This document shows positions 8,012 to 17,736 of a DNA stretch of 64,000 nt, one piece after another. The translations under genes were made by a program, and so were the position numbers. Source of the DNA: Ktedonobacterales bacterium (GTDB taxonomy: Bacteria > Chloroflexota > Ktedonobacteria > Ktedonobacterales > Ktedonobacteraceae); the NCBI GenBank assembly GCA_027451525.1, contig DAIDJF010000001.1:62001-126000 (forward strand). Reading direction: 5' to 3'. The notes below the pieces were generated by a model. That model was not told where the DNA came from. It was given only the letters and a program-made list of their open reading frames with translations, and made no database searches. The stretch's first letter is position 1. Each line of letters opens with the position of its first letter.

Positions 8012-9517
8012 ATGCAGATAGTAATTATTGGTAGCGGCTTTGGCGGCCTTAGCGCGGCCATTCGTCTACAGGCGCAGGGCCATAATGTAACCATTTTAGA
8101 GAAACGTGATAAACCAGGTGGGCGAGCATATGTCTATGAGCAGGATGGTTTTACCTTTGATGGCGGTCCCACGATCATTACGGCTCCCTGGCTTATTCAT
8201 GACCTCTTTACGCTGTGTGGCAAGAAGACGGAAGATTATGTAAAAATTATTCCCATCGATCCCTTTTACAATATTCGTTTTGAGGATGGGCTAGTTTTTC
8301 ATTATAACAGTGATCGCGAGCATATTTTGCGCCAGATTCAAGCAATCAATCCAGCGGATGTCGATGGCTATCTGCGCTTTGCGCAGGCGGGGGCGCAAAT
8401 CTATGAAAAAGGCTTTGAACTGATCGATACGCCTTTCACGCATGTAGGCGATATGCTCAAAGTCGTTCCTGATCTTGTGCGTTTGCAGGCGCAGAAATCT
8501 GTGGCGGGCTTCGTTAATCAGTATATTAAGGATGAGCATCTGCGTCAGGTCTTTAGCTTTCATCCGTTGCTGATTGGTGGCAATCCCTTTCAAAGTACCG
8601 CTATTTACGCGCTTATTCATACATTGGAGCAAAAATTTGGTGTCTGGTACGCGATGGGCGGGACGGGTGCGCTTGTGCGTGGCATGACACAACTCTTTCA
8701 GGATATTGGCGGTAAACTCGTACTTAATGTCGAGGCAGCCGAGATTGTGATTGATGAGCGCAATGGGCGAGCGACAGGAGTGCGTACAGAAAACGAAGAA
8801 TGGTTTGCTGCCGATACGGTTGTGAGCAATGCGGATGTTGCCTATACCTATCTGAAGCTTGTGCCATCGCGTTTCCGCCGCAAGAATACGGACCGCAAGA
8901 TTAAGAGTATGGAATATGCGATGTCGCTCTTTGTGATCTACTTTGGTACAGATCGCAAATATGAGAACGTAGCGCACCACGAAATCTTGATGGGGCCACG
9001 TTATAAAGGTCTGCTAGATGACATTTTCAAGCGCAAGCATCTGGCGAAAGACTTTTCGCTCTACTTGCATCGTCCAACTGCGACAGATCCATCCATGGCT
9101 CCCGATGGGTGTGATTGCTGGTATGTATTATCGCCAGTCCCACATTTGGGTGGGGATGTAGATTGGACGACGATGGCAAAACCATATCGAGATGCGATCA
9201 TGCAGTATCTAGAGCAACGCTATCTGCCGGAGTTGTCGAAGCATATTGTGACGGAGCATTATATTGACCCGCTCCACTTCCGCGACACGCTCAATAGCTA
9301 TCTCGGTAGTGCATTCTCGGTTGAGCCGTTGTTAACGCAGTCGGCTTGGTTCCGGCCACATAATGTAAGTGAGGATGTTCCCAATTTGTACTTTGCTGGC
9401 GCAGGAACTCATCCTGGTGCGGGTTTACCTGGAGTCATGAGTTCTGGTAAAATAGTAGCAGATATGATTGGTACATCACCAGAGCAGGCACGACAGCATG
9501 AACTGGTAATGGGATAA
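8012..9517 (+). CDS. Phytoene desaturase family protein (CrtI/CrtN type)
   Basis: A 501-residue FAD-dependent desaturase. The N-terminal dinucleotide-binding motif is VIIGSGFGGLSAAIRLQ, followed by EKRDKPGGRAYVYEQDGF and FDGGPTIITAP. The C-terminal signature LYFAGAGTHPGAGLPGVM is characteristic of the CrtI/CrtN/CrtO group acting on phytoene or diapophytoene at the membrane. No phytoene synthase or prenyl synthase is visible here, so the desaturation steps cannot be assigned. ATG at 8012 has a modest AAGGGTG ribosome binding site. The nearby aldehyde dehydrogenase recalls the oxidase plus dehydrogenase pairing of staphyloxanthin-type pathways (inference). Confidence 0.9.
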   Translation: MQIVIIGSGFGGLSAAIRLQAQGHNVTILEKRDKPGGRAYVYEQDGFTFDGGPTIITAPWLIHDLFTLCGKKTEDYVKIIPIDPFYNIRFEDGLVFHYNSDREHILRQIQAINPADVDGYLRFAQAGAQIYEKGFELIDTPFTHVGDMLKVVPDLVRLQAQKSVAGFVNQYIKDEHLRQVFSFHPLLIGGNPFQSTAIYALIHTLEQKFGVWYAMGGTGALVRGMTQLFQDIGGKLVLNVEAAEIVIDERNGRATGVRTENEEWFAADTVVSNADVAYTYLKLVPSRFRRKNTDRKIKSMEYAMSLFVIYFGTDRKYENVAHHEILMGPRYKGLLDDIFKRKHLAKDFSLYLHRPTATDPSMAPDGCDCWYVLSPVPHLGGDVDWTTMAKPYRDAIMQYLEQRYLPELSKHIVTEHYIDPLHFRDTLNSYLGSAFSVEPLLTQSAWFRPHNVSEDVPNLYFAGAGTHPGAGLPGVMSSGKIVADMIGTSPEQARQHELVMG

Positions 9518-9572
9518 TATATACCTGATAGCATACGCTCTGTTTGCCTATTTGTTTCAGGTCCGAAGTCGT

Positions 9573-9596
9573 CAGGGGGGAGTTTTACTCCCTCTT
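9573..9596 (+). terminator. Possible terminator after CrtI-like gene
   Basis: GGGAGT (9578-9583) pairs with ACTCCC (9587-9592) around a 3-nt loop. The stem can extend with G-T pairs and is followed by TCTTGTTGT. It lies about 60 nt after the stop. Confidence 0.45.
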
Positions 9597-9686
9597 GTTG
9601 TATTTATGACACTTTTCCTTGTGAAGAATGTTTATATATTCAAAACATGTGTTGAGAAACCTGAAAAGCCGCGAGGAGAGCACATT

Positions 9687-10745
9687 ATGTCAGGAAGACA
9701 TCGCTGGGTTGTTGGTCTGGCGACCAGCACGGGATTACTTGGGCTAACTGTCACTAGTGGTTTGACCATTTTGGCGAATTGGGTTGTTGAAGAGTTTTCC
9801 AGTCCACACAAAGTATTGGAAGAGGCCGAAATGACCTGGGATATACCTTTGGTATATACCGAGCCACCCACTGCTGTACAACGTCCTTTGTTGTTCAAAG
9901 CGGTAGATGGTACGCTCCTTCGTGGCGATTTCTGGGCGCAACCGCAACCTGCTCCAACAATTGTGCTGTGTCATGGTTATCGTATTCACCGTACCCATCT
10001 ACGCGCGGTCGCTGCTGTTGAGTATGCGTGTGGCTATAATGTGTTGCTGTTCGATTTTCGTGGGCATGGTGATAGCGACAGCGTGACGACAAGTGGTGGG
10101 AACGCAGAGGTGCGTGATCTCGAAGCGGCTATTTTTGTTGCCAGCCGGCAGGCAGAGACGCTACCCAATACTATTATCATTCATGGTTTCTCGATGGGTG
10201 CGGCGGTCGCGCTTCTTACTCCCCCCCAACCAGAGGTGGTTGCCATTATTGCTGATAGTCCGTATGCGCGCTCAGATGAAATACTCTCACGCATGGTCAC
10301 GTATCGTTTGCATCAAGCTATTCACAACTGGCTTCCCTGGTTTCGCCCACTCCTGGTTGTGGCTCCTGTTCTGGCGAATATGGTTGTTGGGATGAGCACC
10401 ATTGTGTTCCGTCTACGTTTTGGCTATGACTTTGTTGCGCGACCGGAAGCTACCTTCAAACGCTGGCAGCGTAAAATGCATGCCAAAAAAGGACCGCAGT
10501 ACCATGCTATTCCTATCCTGCTTGTCCACTCATTCGGAGATGAATTGATTCCGATTGCCCATGCCCACCAGATTGTCGCGCAGGCAAAGGGCTATAACAT
10601 CGAGTTAGAGACCTACTTTGTAGATGGACATACGCATTGTGGGGCTTATGGTTATGACCCCAAAATGTATGGACAGGTTATGAAAAATTTTTTAGCGCAT
10701 TGCCTGCTGCAAAATTTTCCAGAACAGCATCGTAATTTTAACTGA
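9687..10745 (+). CDS. Alpha/beta hydrolase with N-terminal membrane anchor
   Basis: A 352-residue protein with one N-terminal hydrophobic segment (WVVGLATSTGLLGLTVTSGL) and then an alpha/beta hydrolase domain. HGYRIHR marks the oxyanion-hole turn, IIHGFSMGAAVAL holds the nucleophilic serine elbow (G-x-S-x-G), GDELIPIAHAH gives the acidic residue and DGHTHCGAYG the histidine. It resembles BAAT/FrsA-like and YfhR-type serine hydrolases placed on the outer face of the membrane. The substrate is unknown. ATG at 9687 follows GAGGAGAG, and in-frame starts upstream lack such a site. An insertion between the serine and the aspartate carries a further hydrophobic stretch (PWFRPLLVVAPVLANMVVG). Confidence 0.87.
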   Translation: MSGRHRWVVGLATSTGLLGLTVTSGLTILANWVVEEFSSPHKVLEEAEMTWDIPLVYTEPPTAVQRPLLFKAVDGTLLRGDFWAQPQPAPTIVLCHGYRIHRTHLRAVAAVEYACGYNVLLFDFRGHGDSDSVTTSGGNAEVRDLEAAIFVASRQAETLPNTIIIHGFSMGAAVALLTPPQPEVVAIIADSPYARSDEILSRMVTYRLHQAIHNWLPWFRPLLVVAPVLANMVVGMSTIVFRLRFGYDFVARPEATFKRWQRKMHAKKGPQYHAIPILLVHSFGDELIPIAHAHQIVAQAKGYNIELETYFVDGHTHCGAYGYDPKMYGQVMKNFLAHCLLQNFPEQHRNFN

Positions 10746-10907
10746 TTGAGCCACAATTGGATAAAAAAGACTTGCATCTTTGCATTCTTCTCTGCATAAT
10801 TGCAGTAGGGAGTGGTTTTTGTAGAAAATGCTCTTAGAATGTGCCTATCAAGTACTGTACCTTTTCGTGCAAACGCGCCATGCATATGTGTGTTAAGGGG
10901 ATGAAAG

Positions 10908-11909
10908 ATGCTTTTTTCAGATGATGCCGAACAAATGACAGAGGCGACGCAAAATACTGATGCGTTGCCACGTATGTTTGACCATCGTAGTGCTTTAGTG
11001 GAGCGGCGTCAGCAGATCTTGCAACAGAAATCGGTAGAACATCAGACAGATGCCATACCAAAGGTTATCGTCGAAGGTGTCGCCCCCAAGACTGCTTTAC
11101 GGCAGGTTGTGCAGCTTCGTGAAGAAAATTATCACCTGCGTTCTCATCTCGATGCGCTGCAACAAGATTATGAGCGTCTGACTCTCGCCCATAATGAACT
11201 GCAAAACGAGTTTGATAGCGACGTTGCGTTCATTCATAGTGGGTATCGTCAGGAAATCGAACGCTATCAGGGACAATTGCAGGAAGCGATAGATGCATGT
11301 GATCGCTTACAAGCACGAAACCACGAACTTGAAGCGCAGTATCAAGACTTGTTCCATTCGTTTAACACCTCGGTGGAAGAAGAAGCACATCGGTTAGTGG
11401 TGCAAGCCGCCCAGACATTGGAAGAGTCCTCTGAGCAGGTTCCTGTCCTGTTGCACGATGTCGTCAAATCGCTCGAGTTGCGGGCACAACAACTGGAAGA
11501 TAAGCATTTGGTGGAGACACTTTATCTGAAACGCGAGGTGCAGCATCTCACAAAAATGCTGCAAGAGGAACGCCAGCAGATAGAGCGAGAGCGGCAACAG
11601 TTGATTGTCATGCAATATTCGGTAAGGGAACAGGCGGATCTACGGCGCAAAGTGATGCAATACCGACTGTATACGCAATGGAAAATTGCCTTTGTGGCGG
11701 CAACCATGGGCTTGCTTGCATTATTGCTCGCGCTGCAATATTGCTTTCTCCTTCTATTCCATATTCCTGTTGGTGGCCTTGTCTCGCTTGCACTACTTGC
11801 GCCCCTTGTTCTCTGTGCACTCCTTTCGATGGTATTGTCACATCCACTCTCGACGTTTCGGCATATTTATGAGCGTGTGCCACGCAAAAAGAAAGTAAAG
11901 AAGGCGTAA
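10908..11909 (+). CDS. Coiled-coil protein with C-terminal membrane hairpin, unknown
   Basis: A 333-residue protein with no recognised family. Residues ~65-255 are a long Gln/Glu/Leu-rich coiled coil (for example RQVVQLREENYHLRSHLDAL and LQEERQQIERERQQLIV). Two closely spaced hydrophobic segments follow near residues 260-320, and a lysine-rich tail PRKKKVKKA ends the chain. A tail-anchored scaffold with the coiled coil in the cytoplasm is the most direct reading, perhaps for envelope or division functions (inference). ATG at 10908 has AAGGGG upstream. A strong bidirectional terminator follows. Confidence 0.75.
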   Translation: MLFSDDAEQMTEATQNTDALPRMFDHRSALVERRQQILQQKSVEHQTDAIPKVIVEGVAPKTALRQVVQLREENYHLRSHLDALQQDYERLTLAHNELQNEFDSDVAFIHSGYRQEIERYQGQLQEAIDACDRLQARNHELEAQYQDLFHSFNTSVEEEAHRLVVQAAQTLEESSEQVPVLLHDVVKSLELRAQQLEDKHLVETLYLKREVQHLTKMLQEERQQIERERQQLIVMQYSVREQADLRRKVMQYRLYTQWKIAFVAATMGLLALLLALQYCFLLLFHIPVGGLVSLALLAPLVLCALLSMVLSHPLSTFRHIYERVPRKKKVKKA

Positions 11910-11920
11910 ACGTAGAAGCG

Positions 11921-11958
11921 AAAAAGGCACATATGCAGTGGGGCATATGTGCCTTTTT
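11921..11958. terminator. Strong bidirectional intrinsic terminator
   Basis: A perfect 16-bp stem (11921-11936 with 11943-11958), 6-nt loop, A run on one side and T run on the other. It separates the convergent coiled-coil and disulfide oxidoreductase genes. Confidence 0.95.
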
Positions 11959-11975
11959 GTTGCGTGGGGTATGTA

Positions 11976-13400
11976 TTAGCCGCGCAACTTGAGCACGGCT
12001 TCCACGATGCGGCGATTGCTCGCGGCGCGTTTGCTGCTAAGATAGGCTTCAAAAGCAGCTTGTTGCAGGCCTGTAGAAAGTGTAGGGTAGGCATGGATGG
12101 TGTTGAAGATATCACTGAGTGTTAAGCGGTGTTGCATGGCGAGCGAGAGTTCTCCGAGTAGTTCGCCAGCATGAGCACCGACAATGTGCGCCCCCACGAT
12201 TTCATCCTTCTTGCCCGCCAAAACAAGTTTGATAAAACCTGTTGTCTCATGTTCGGCCTGAGCACGATCAATTTCCGCCCAGGGAAAACGTTCTTCCCAT
12301 ACTTCTTTATACTGCTGTTCTGCCTCGACGCGCGTAAGTCCCACGCGCGCCGCCTCCGGGTCGGTAAAGGTACACCAGGGGATGACACGATAATCAGTTT
12401 TTTTCTTATAGACAGGAAGTAGCGCATTTTGAACAGCGATACCTGCCTGATAAGCTGCGACATGGGTAAAGAGGTAGCCGCCGATGACATCTCCAATTGC
12501 TAGAATATGCGGTATGTTTGTTTGTAGATACTCATTTACTTTGATACCTTTGGCGTCATATTGCACGCCAACTGCCTCAAGGTTGAGTCGTTCGACGTTA
12601 GGATGACGGCCTAGGGCGAGGAGTAGGGCATCGGCTGTAAATGTAAGCAGCGTCTCGCCCTGTCGCACAGTCACTACTTTGCGTTCACCCTCACGTGTCG
12701 CCTTGATAAGACGTGCATTGGTCACGATGGTGATGCCTTCGTGTTCCAGTACAGTGTGAATGGTTGTGGAAACTTCGTGATCTTCCCTGGGTAAAATACG
12801 TTCTGGCCCTTGAATGAGTGTGACCTGCGTGCCGAGTCGAGCGAATGCCTGTCCCAATTCAACGCCGATGGGGCCACCGCCGACAATGATCAGTGAAGGG
12901 GGCAGTTTTAGCAGGTTGAAGACATCCTCGTTGGTGAGATAGCCCGTTTCTTGAAGTCCCTCGATAGCGGGGATCGCAGGATGTGAGCCAGTGGCAATAA
13001 TGGTACTGCGCGAAGTGATTTCTTCGCCATTGAGTAGGAGTTCTGTCGGTGATTTGAAGGTTACAGCACCAAAGCGTACCGTGACCCCTTCGGTATACAC
13101 CGTTTCGGCCTCACGTACCCGTCCGATGACGCCTTGAATAGACTCTGTAACTTTCGCCATGTCAATCGTGAAAGAGGCGGGTGTGAGTCCCAAGTTCATC
13201 ACTGTTTTGGCTTGCTGGACAGTTCGGGCCACATGAAGCAAACTTTTACTAGGAACGCAGCCGTAGTTCAGGCAATCGCCGCCGAGACGCTCTTTGTCGA
13301 TTAACAATACTTGGGCACCAAGAGCGGTGGCTACACGCGCGGCGGTAAGACCAGCAGAGCCACCGCCAAGAATAGTCAAATCATAGTGTGTTCGTGCCAT
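11976..13400 (-). CDS. Pyridine nucleotide-disulfide oxidoreductase (dihydrolipoyl dehydrogenase / mercuric reductase-like)
   Basis: A 474-residue class I flavoprotein disulfide reductase. Visible parts are the FAD-binding GGGSAGLTAARVA, the redox-active cysteine pair in GGDCLNYGCVPSK, the NAD(P)-binding GGGPIGVELGQAF, and a second FAD motif ending ILAIGDVIGG. At the dimer interface the usual HPTxxE reads HAYPTLSTG: the histidine is kept but its glutamate partner is not. This points away from a classical E3 lipoamide dehydrogenase towards the mercuric-reductase-like branch. No mer genes or 2-oxoacid dehydrogenase subunits are adjacent. The start has AGGAGT upstream. It is transcribed divergently from zwf. 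Confidence 0.88.
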   Translation of the reverse strand: MARTHYDLTILGGGSAGLTAARVATALGAQVLLIDKERLGGDCLNYGCVPSKSLLHVARTVQQAKTVMNLGLTPASFTIDMAKVTESIQGVIGRVREAETVYTEGVTVRFGAVTFKSPTELLLNGEEITSRSTIIATGSHPAIPAIEGLQETGYLTNEDVFNLLKLPPSLIIVGGGPIGVELGQAFARLGTQVTLIQGPERILPREDHEVSTTIHTVLEHEGITIVTNARLIKATREGERKVVTVRQGETLLTFTADALLLALGRHPNVERLNLEAVGVQYDAKGIKVNEYLQTNIPHILAIGDVIGGYLFTHVAAYQAGIAVQNALLPVYKKKTDYRVIPWCTFTDPEAARVGLTRVEAEQQYKEVWEERFPWAEIDRAQAEHETTGFIKLVLAGKKDEIVGAHIVGAHAGELLGELSLAMQHRLTLSDIFNTIHAYPTLSTGLQQAAFEAYLSSKRAASNRRIVEAVLKLRG

Positions 13401-13661
13401 CTATAGAAAAACTCCTGTTGAGAAGAATTATCAGTGCATACATCTTTCCACATACATGTTGTAAGATGATGGTGAATGCTTTCTCATATATATCACATAT
13501 ACGAAGAGAAGTGTTTACTCGTGATACCTATTTGCATATGTTTGCCGCCGTCTCTCTAGTGTCGTGGAACGAAACACATCTCATTCGGATGCATTGTGCA
13601 AAGCGTCGTTACTCTTCGTGTATAGAAAGAGAAAGAAAAATTTAATGAGGAGATAGTCTTC

Positions 13662-15233
13662 ATGACTCAAAACGCTCATATGGCAAATAGCTTGAAACAG
13701 CACACGATTTGGCAGAATGGTACTCCACCAGAACCGTGTGTCGTCGTGATCTTTGGGGCAACGGGTGATCTTGCGCAGCGCAAACTGTTGCCAACATTGG
13801 CCCATCTCTGGCATGACCATCCGATGAAAGAGAGTTTTTGTATTGTTGCGTTCGCTCGTCGTCCGATGAATGATGCACAGTGGCAGGCGATCGTGCTGGA
13901 GTCCATCAATAAGTATATGCCAGATGATGATAAACTAGATGCAGAGGCGCAACGTAGTTTCGCTGAGCGTCTGTTTTACTGTCAGGCCGATATTAATAGC
14001 GATGATGGCTATCGTAAATTGTCTGCCTTGCTGGATACGCTCGATCATGAGCGCGGCACACGCGGAAATCGCATCTTTTATCTCTCGACTCCACCAGAGC
14101 TTGATCCTATGATTGTGGAACATCTGGGCAGTTCTGGACTGGCGCAACCGAAGCAACGCAATAATGGGCAGGGGCAATCGTGGACGCGCTTGATTATCGA
14201 GAAGCCTTTCGGGCATGATCTGGCCTCGGCGCAGAAGTTGAATAGTGATCTGAGTAAGGTATTCAGCGAAGAGCAGATTTACCGTATTGATCACTATATG
14301 GGCAAAGAGACGGTGCAGAATATTCTCGCGTTACGCTTTGCAAATAGCATTCTAGAGCCGCTCTGGAATCAGAAGTATATTGATCATGTGCAGATTCTGG
14401 TGGCAGAGAGTATTGGTATTGAGTCACGCTCAGAATATTATGAGACATCTGGTGCAATTCGAGACATGGTACAAAATCATATTATGCAGGTGCTGTGTCT
14501 AACGTGTATGGAAGCTCCAGTTGCCTTTGATGCCGATGCCATCCGTGATGAGAAAGTAAAACTCTTGCGCGCTATCCCGCTCTTTACGCCGGAGCAGGTG
14601 ATGCAGTGTACAGTGCGGGGACAATATGCTGCTGGTGTGGTCGATAATCAGCCAGCGGTGAGTTACCTGGATGAGAAGGGGGTTAATCCGAAATCGACGA
14701 CAGAGACATTTGTAGCTCTCAAGTTGTTTATCGAGAATTGGCGTTGGGCGGATGTACCATTCTATATTCGCACAGGGAAGCGACTTCCGAAGCGCAGCAC
14801 CGAGGTCACTGTTCAGTTCAAGCGTGTGCCGCATCAACTCTATAATCCAGAGGAAACGAGGGGGTTGACACCGAATCGTCTCACCATCCGTATTCAGCCA
14901 GACGAAGGGATCACGCTTAAATTTGGGGCGAAAATCCCAGGGGCAGCACAACATTTGGCCTCGGTGGATATGAATTTCTCCTACAATAGTGCCTTTGGCA
15001 TACAATCACCGGATGCCTACGAGCGTCTACTCGCTGATTGTATGACTGGTGACTCTACGCTGTTTATTCGCCGTGATGAAATCGAAACCTCTTGGCGTTT
15101 GATCGATAGTATCACTTCTGTCTGGGCGCAAATGACGCCTGATACTGTGCAAACGTATCCATCTGGCACCTGGGGACCGGATGCCGCAAACGAACTGATT
15201 GAGAAGGATGGTCGAAATTGGGATAATCCTTAG
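13662..15233 (+). CDS. zwf: Glucose-6-phosphate 1-dehydrogenase
   Basis: A 523-residue enzyme that oxidises glucose 6-phosphate to 6-phosphogluconolactone with reduction of NADP, the entry to the oxidative pentose phosphate pathway. The Rossmann motif IFGATGDLAQRKLLP binds the cofactor. The active-site signature RIDHYMGKE lies near residue 208, and IEKPFGHDLASAQ and FYIRTGKRLPKRSTE are standard. ATG at 13662 is preceded by AGGAG. No 6-phosphogluconolactonase or gluconate dehydrogenase is adjacent, so it is a single-gene transcript ending at a hairpin at 15286. Confidence 0.97.
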   Translation: MTQNAHMANSLKQHTIWQNGTPPEPCVVVIFGATGDLAQRKLLPTLAHLWHDHPMKESFCIVAFARRPMNDAQWQAIVLESINKYMPDDDKLDAEAQRSFAERLFYCQADINSDDGYRKLSALLDTLDHERGTRGNRIFYLSTPPELDPMIVEHLGSSGLAQPKQRNNGQGQSWTRLIIEKPFGHDLASAQKLNSDLSKVFSEEQIYRIDHYMGKETVQNILALRFANSILEPLWNQKYIDHVQILVAESIGIESRSEYYETSGAIRDMVQNHIMQVLCLTCMEAPVAFDADAIRDEKVKLLRAIPLFTPEQVMQCTVRGQYAAGVVDNQPAVSYLDEKGVNPKSTTETFVALKLFIENWRWADVPFYIRTGKRLPKRSTEVTVQFKRVPHQLYNPEETRGLTPNRLTIRIQPDEGITLKFGAKIPGAAQHLASVDMNFSYNSAFGIQSPDAYERLLADCMTGDSTLFIRRDEIETSWRLIDSITSVWAQMTPDTVQTYPSGTWGPDAANELIEKDGRNWDNP

Positions 15234-15285
15234 CCACATTATCCAACAAGCTACGCACCATCTTTTGTGTATTTCCAAAGATGTA

Positions 15286-15322
15286 AAAAGGGTATGCGTG
15301 GTTTATTCACACATACCCTTTT
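15286..15322. terminator. Terminator after zwf
   Basis: The stem has 11 bp plus 3 bp around a single mismatch (15286-15300 with 15308-15322). It is A-rich then T-rich and lies about 50 nt after the stop. Confidence 0.8.
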
Positions 15323-15392
15323 ATGGTTTTATCACAGAGAATTTTCAGGTAGGTTGTCTTTTATGGATGTGAGGACTGAGGAAAGTACAACG

Positions 15393-15629
15393 CTATGGGT
15401 TTCTGCGTGTTTCGTCGTCATCAATCACATCATCTATTTTACGCTCGGCCTGCCCACCAGTCGATTGCGCCTTGCCACCCATTTCTCTGGCTGTGCCTTT
15501 GACTTTCTGATCAGGTTTGTTTGTGATCTCGCCAACCTTCTTCTGGGCCTTGCCGAGAACCTCGTTTGTTTTTCCTTTTAGCGTATCTTCGCGCCCCTGG
15601 GTGCCGAGGTCTTTCTGCTGTTCATCCAT
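15393..15629 (-). CDS. CsbD-like stress protein
   Basis: A 78-residue hydrophilic protein of the CsbD family, small general-stress proteins of unknown molecular role. Typical repeats are DTLKGKTNEVLGKAQKKVG and KVKGTAREMGGKAQ, rich in Gly, Lys and Gln. There is no membrane segment. GTAAGGAGT lies upstream of the ATG at 15629. It lies convergent to zwf and is probably its own transcription unit. In Bacillus this family is SigB-controlled, but no promoter of that type is assignable here. Confidence 0.9.
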   Translation of the reverse strand: MDEQQKDLGTQGREDTLKGKTNEVLGKAQKKVGEITNKPDQKVKGTAREMGGKAQSTGGQAERKIDDVIDDDETRRNP

Positions 15630-15699
15630 GATGGTTACTCCTTACTATACTTACAACGAAATGTCCTTCTTTTCAGACACGCATGAGCACGAGAAAATG

Positions 15700-15734
15700 T
15701 GACAGCGATTGGGATATTTTCTCAATCGCTGTCA
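15700..15734. terminator. Hairpin downstream of pepF
   Basis: A perfect 12-bp stem (15700-15711 with 15723-15734) with an 11-nt loop, 38 nt beyond the minus-strand pepF stop. T-rich sequence follows in the minus direction. Confidence 0.75.
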
Positions 15735-15772
15735 TCTGTTTCTTGCATGAACAGCATAGAAAGCAGTGCTGA

Positions 15773-17581
15773 TCAGAAAGAATGAAGGAGCTGTTCCATT
15801 TGGGTCAGGTAGTTATCGAACAGTTGGCAGGTCTGGCGAATTGGCTCAGGTGAGGTCATATCAACGCCTGCTTTTTTCAGGAGATCGATGCTATAATCCG
15901 AAGAACCGGAACTGAGGAACTTGATATAGCGTTTAACGGCGGGTTGGCCTTCGTGTAGGATTTGTTGCACCAGCGCGGAGGCGGCGGAGATGCCAGTGGC
16001 ATACTGGTAGACGTAGAAATTGTAGTAGAAGTGTGGGATGCGTGCCCATTCAACACCAATCAGTTCATCAACTACAGTTTCTCCACCATAGTATTTCTCA
16101 TTAAGAGCCTTATACATCGCGCTAAGCGAATCTGCTGTTAGTGGCTCACCCTGCTCGGCCTGTTTATGAATCTGTTGCTCAAACTCGGCAAACATCGTCT
16201 GGCGGAAGAGTGTGCCGCGAATATCCTCAAGGGCGTGATTAAGGATAGCAAGACGTGTTTTTGTATCCTGCGTATTTTGCAAAAGATAATGCGTTAGCAG
16301 GCCCTCATTGAGAGTCGATGCGACCTCTGCAACAAAAATCGTGTAGTCTCCATAGGGATAGGGTTGGTTAGAGCGTGTGTAGAATGAGTGCATCGAGTGA
16401 CCCAACTCATGGGAAAGAGTATAGACACTGTCGCGGTCATTCTGATAGTTGAGCAGAATGAAGGGTTGTGTTCCAAAGGCACCGCCGCTGTATGCGCCAC
16501 CGCGCTTACCGGGTGTCTCATATACATCAATCCAGCGTTGCTTGAAACCCTGCCTGAGTGTAGAGATATAGTCTGTGCCCAGCGGAGCCAGAGCGGTTGC
16601 AACAATTTCACAGCCTTGCGAGTAGCTAATTTCTTCCTTGATATCCTCCACGATAGGCACATATAAGTCATACATGTGTAACTCGTCGAGTTGTAACATC
16701 CGTTTGCGCAACCGCATATAGCGGTTAAGCATAGGAATGTTTTCGCTGACAGTCGCGATCAAATTGTCGTAGACGCTTTCAGGAATGTTGTTACGCGCAA
16801 GTGAGCGTTCTCGGCAACTCGTGTAATTGCGCTGGCGCGTGTAGAAGATGTCGGTTTTGACCTGCGCTGAGAGGGTTGCCGCGATGGTGTTGCGCTGCTT
16901 AAGGAAAGTTTCATGCATACCCTCAAAAGCGGCTTTGCGTACACGACGCTCTTGATTACGAATAAATGACAGGTAGTTTCCTTTGGTAAGTTGAACAGTC
17001 TCGCCCGCTTCATTGATAACAGTGGGCAATTGCAAGTCGGCATTGTCGATCATGGAGAAGATGTCATCGGGAGTGCTAGTCACGTCACCGGCGGATGCCA
17101 GAACAGCCTCTACTTCAGCAGAACGAATATGAGGGCGTTTGCGATTGAGATCATGCAATTGTTGTGCATACAGTGATAGGCCTGCTGTCTCATTGGTATA
17201 CTGATCGAGCTTTTCGGGCGAGAGTGCCAGTATCTCCGGTTCGATGTATGAGGCGATGGTCGAGGCGCGGACATACAGTTGCATCGCCCGGTCTGCCATA
17301 CCCTGATAGAGGCTATTCGTGGTGTCCTCATCGCGGCGCATTGAGGTATAGACGTACAGGCGTTCAATCTGCTCAAATAGTTGATCGCGCTTTTGCAAAA
17401 CCGCAAGCAGAGCTGATCCACTCTGAGCGATGGTGCCCTGAAGAGCCTCAAGTTCAGGTAACTGGTGTTGAAGCGATTGAAATTGTTGTTCCCAGGCCTC
17501 ATTTGTGGGGAAGATGCTTTCAAGATTCCACGTAAATTCGCTTGGGATGTCTTCGCGTTTTTTTAATGTTTGCACTTGCAC
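15773..17581 (-). CDS. pepF: Oligoendopeptidase F (M3 family metallopeptidase)
   Basis: A ~602-residue cytoplasmic zinc peptidase that degrades short peptides of about 7-17 residues. The HELGH zinc motif is at residues 391-395, with the third ligand glutamate in VAEVASTLNEGLL about 25 residues on. The N-terminal helical half (EFTWNLESIFPTNEAWEQQ) and the GGAYSGGAFGTQPFILLNY segment are typical of PepF. The start is GTG at 17581, with an alternative GTG two codons in and a weak AGGTTG ribosome binding site. It has no signal peptide. It lies downstream of the glycosyltransferase gene but is separated from it by a very large hairpin. Confidence 0.95.
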   Translation of the reverse strand: MQVQTLKKREDIPSEFTWNLESIFPTNEAWEQQFQSLQHQLPELEALQGTIAQSGSALLAVLQKRDQLFEQIERLYVYTSMRRDEDTTNSLYQGMADRAMQLYVRASTIASYIEPEILALSPEKLDQYTNETAGLSLYAQQLHDLNRKRPHIRSAEVEAVLASAGDVTSTPDDIFSMIDNADLQLPTVINEAGETVQLTKGNYLSFIRNQERRVRKAAFEGMHETFLKQRNTIAATLSAQVKTDIFYTRQRNYTSCRERSLARNNIPESVYDNLIATVSENIPMLNRYMRLRKRMLQLDELHMYDLYVPIVEDIKEEISYSQGCEIVATALAPLGTDYISTLRQGFKQRWIDVYETPGKRGGAYSGGAFGTQPFILLNYQNDRDSVYTLSHELGHSMHSFYTRSNQPYPYGDYTIFVAEVASTLNEGLLTHYLLQNTQDTKTRLAILNHALEDIRGTLFRQTMFAEFEQQIHKQAEQGEPLTADSLSAMYKALNEKYYGGETVVDELIGVEWARIPHFYYNFYVYQYATGISAASALVQQILHEGQPAVKRYIKFLSSGSSDYSIDLLKKAGVDMTSPEPIRQTCQLFDNYLTQMEQLLHSF

Positions 17582-17659
17582 AGTCGGAGCAACCTTTCAG
17601 GTATATGTAAGTAGCACTGTTATGCTTATGTGCTTGTATGCGTCATATCATATCATACA

Positions 17660-17724
17660 CACACCAACAATGGGATGCGCCTCACATGAGATCCATGTGT
17701 GAGGCGCATTCCATTGTTGGTGTG
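17660..17724. terminator. Long imperfect hairpin between glycosyltransferase gene and pepF
   Basis: A 14-bp perfect stem (17660-17673 with 17711-17724) continues after one mismatch into another 11-bp stem, with a small bulge near the loop. It is the largest simple hairpin in the window. There is no T run in the minus direction, so it may be a rho-independent-like terminator or an RNA-processing/stability element in the pepF leader. Confidence 0.65.
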
Positions 17725-17736
17725 CGATAAAGGGGA

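Noticed and set aside
8291-8980. 229-residue ORF antisense to the CrtI-like gene
   Set aside because: Shadow of a well-supported gene, with no start signals.
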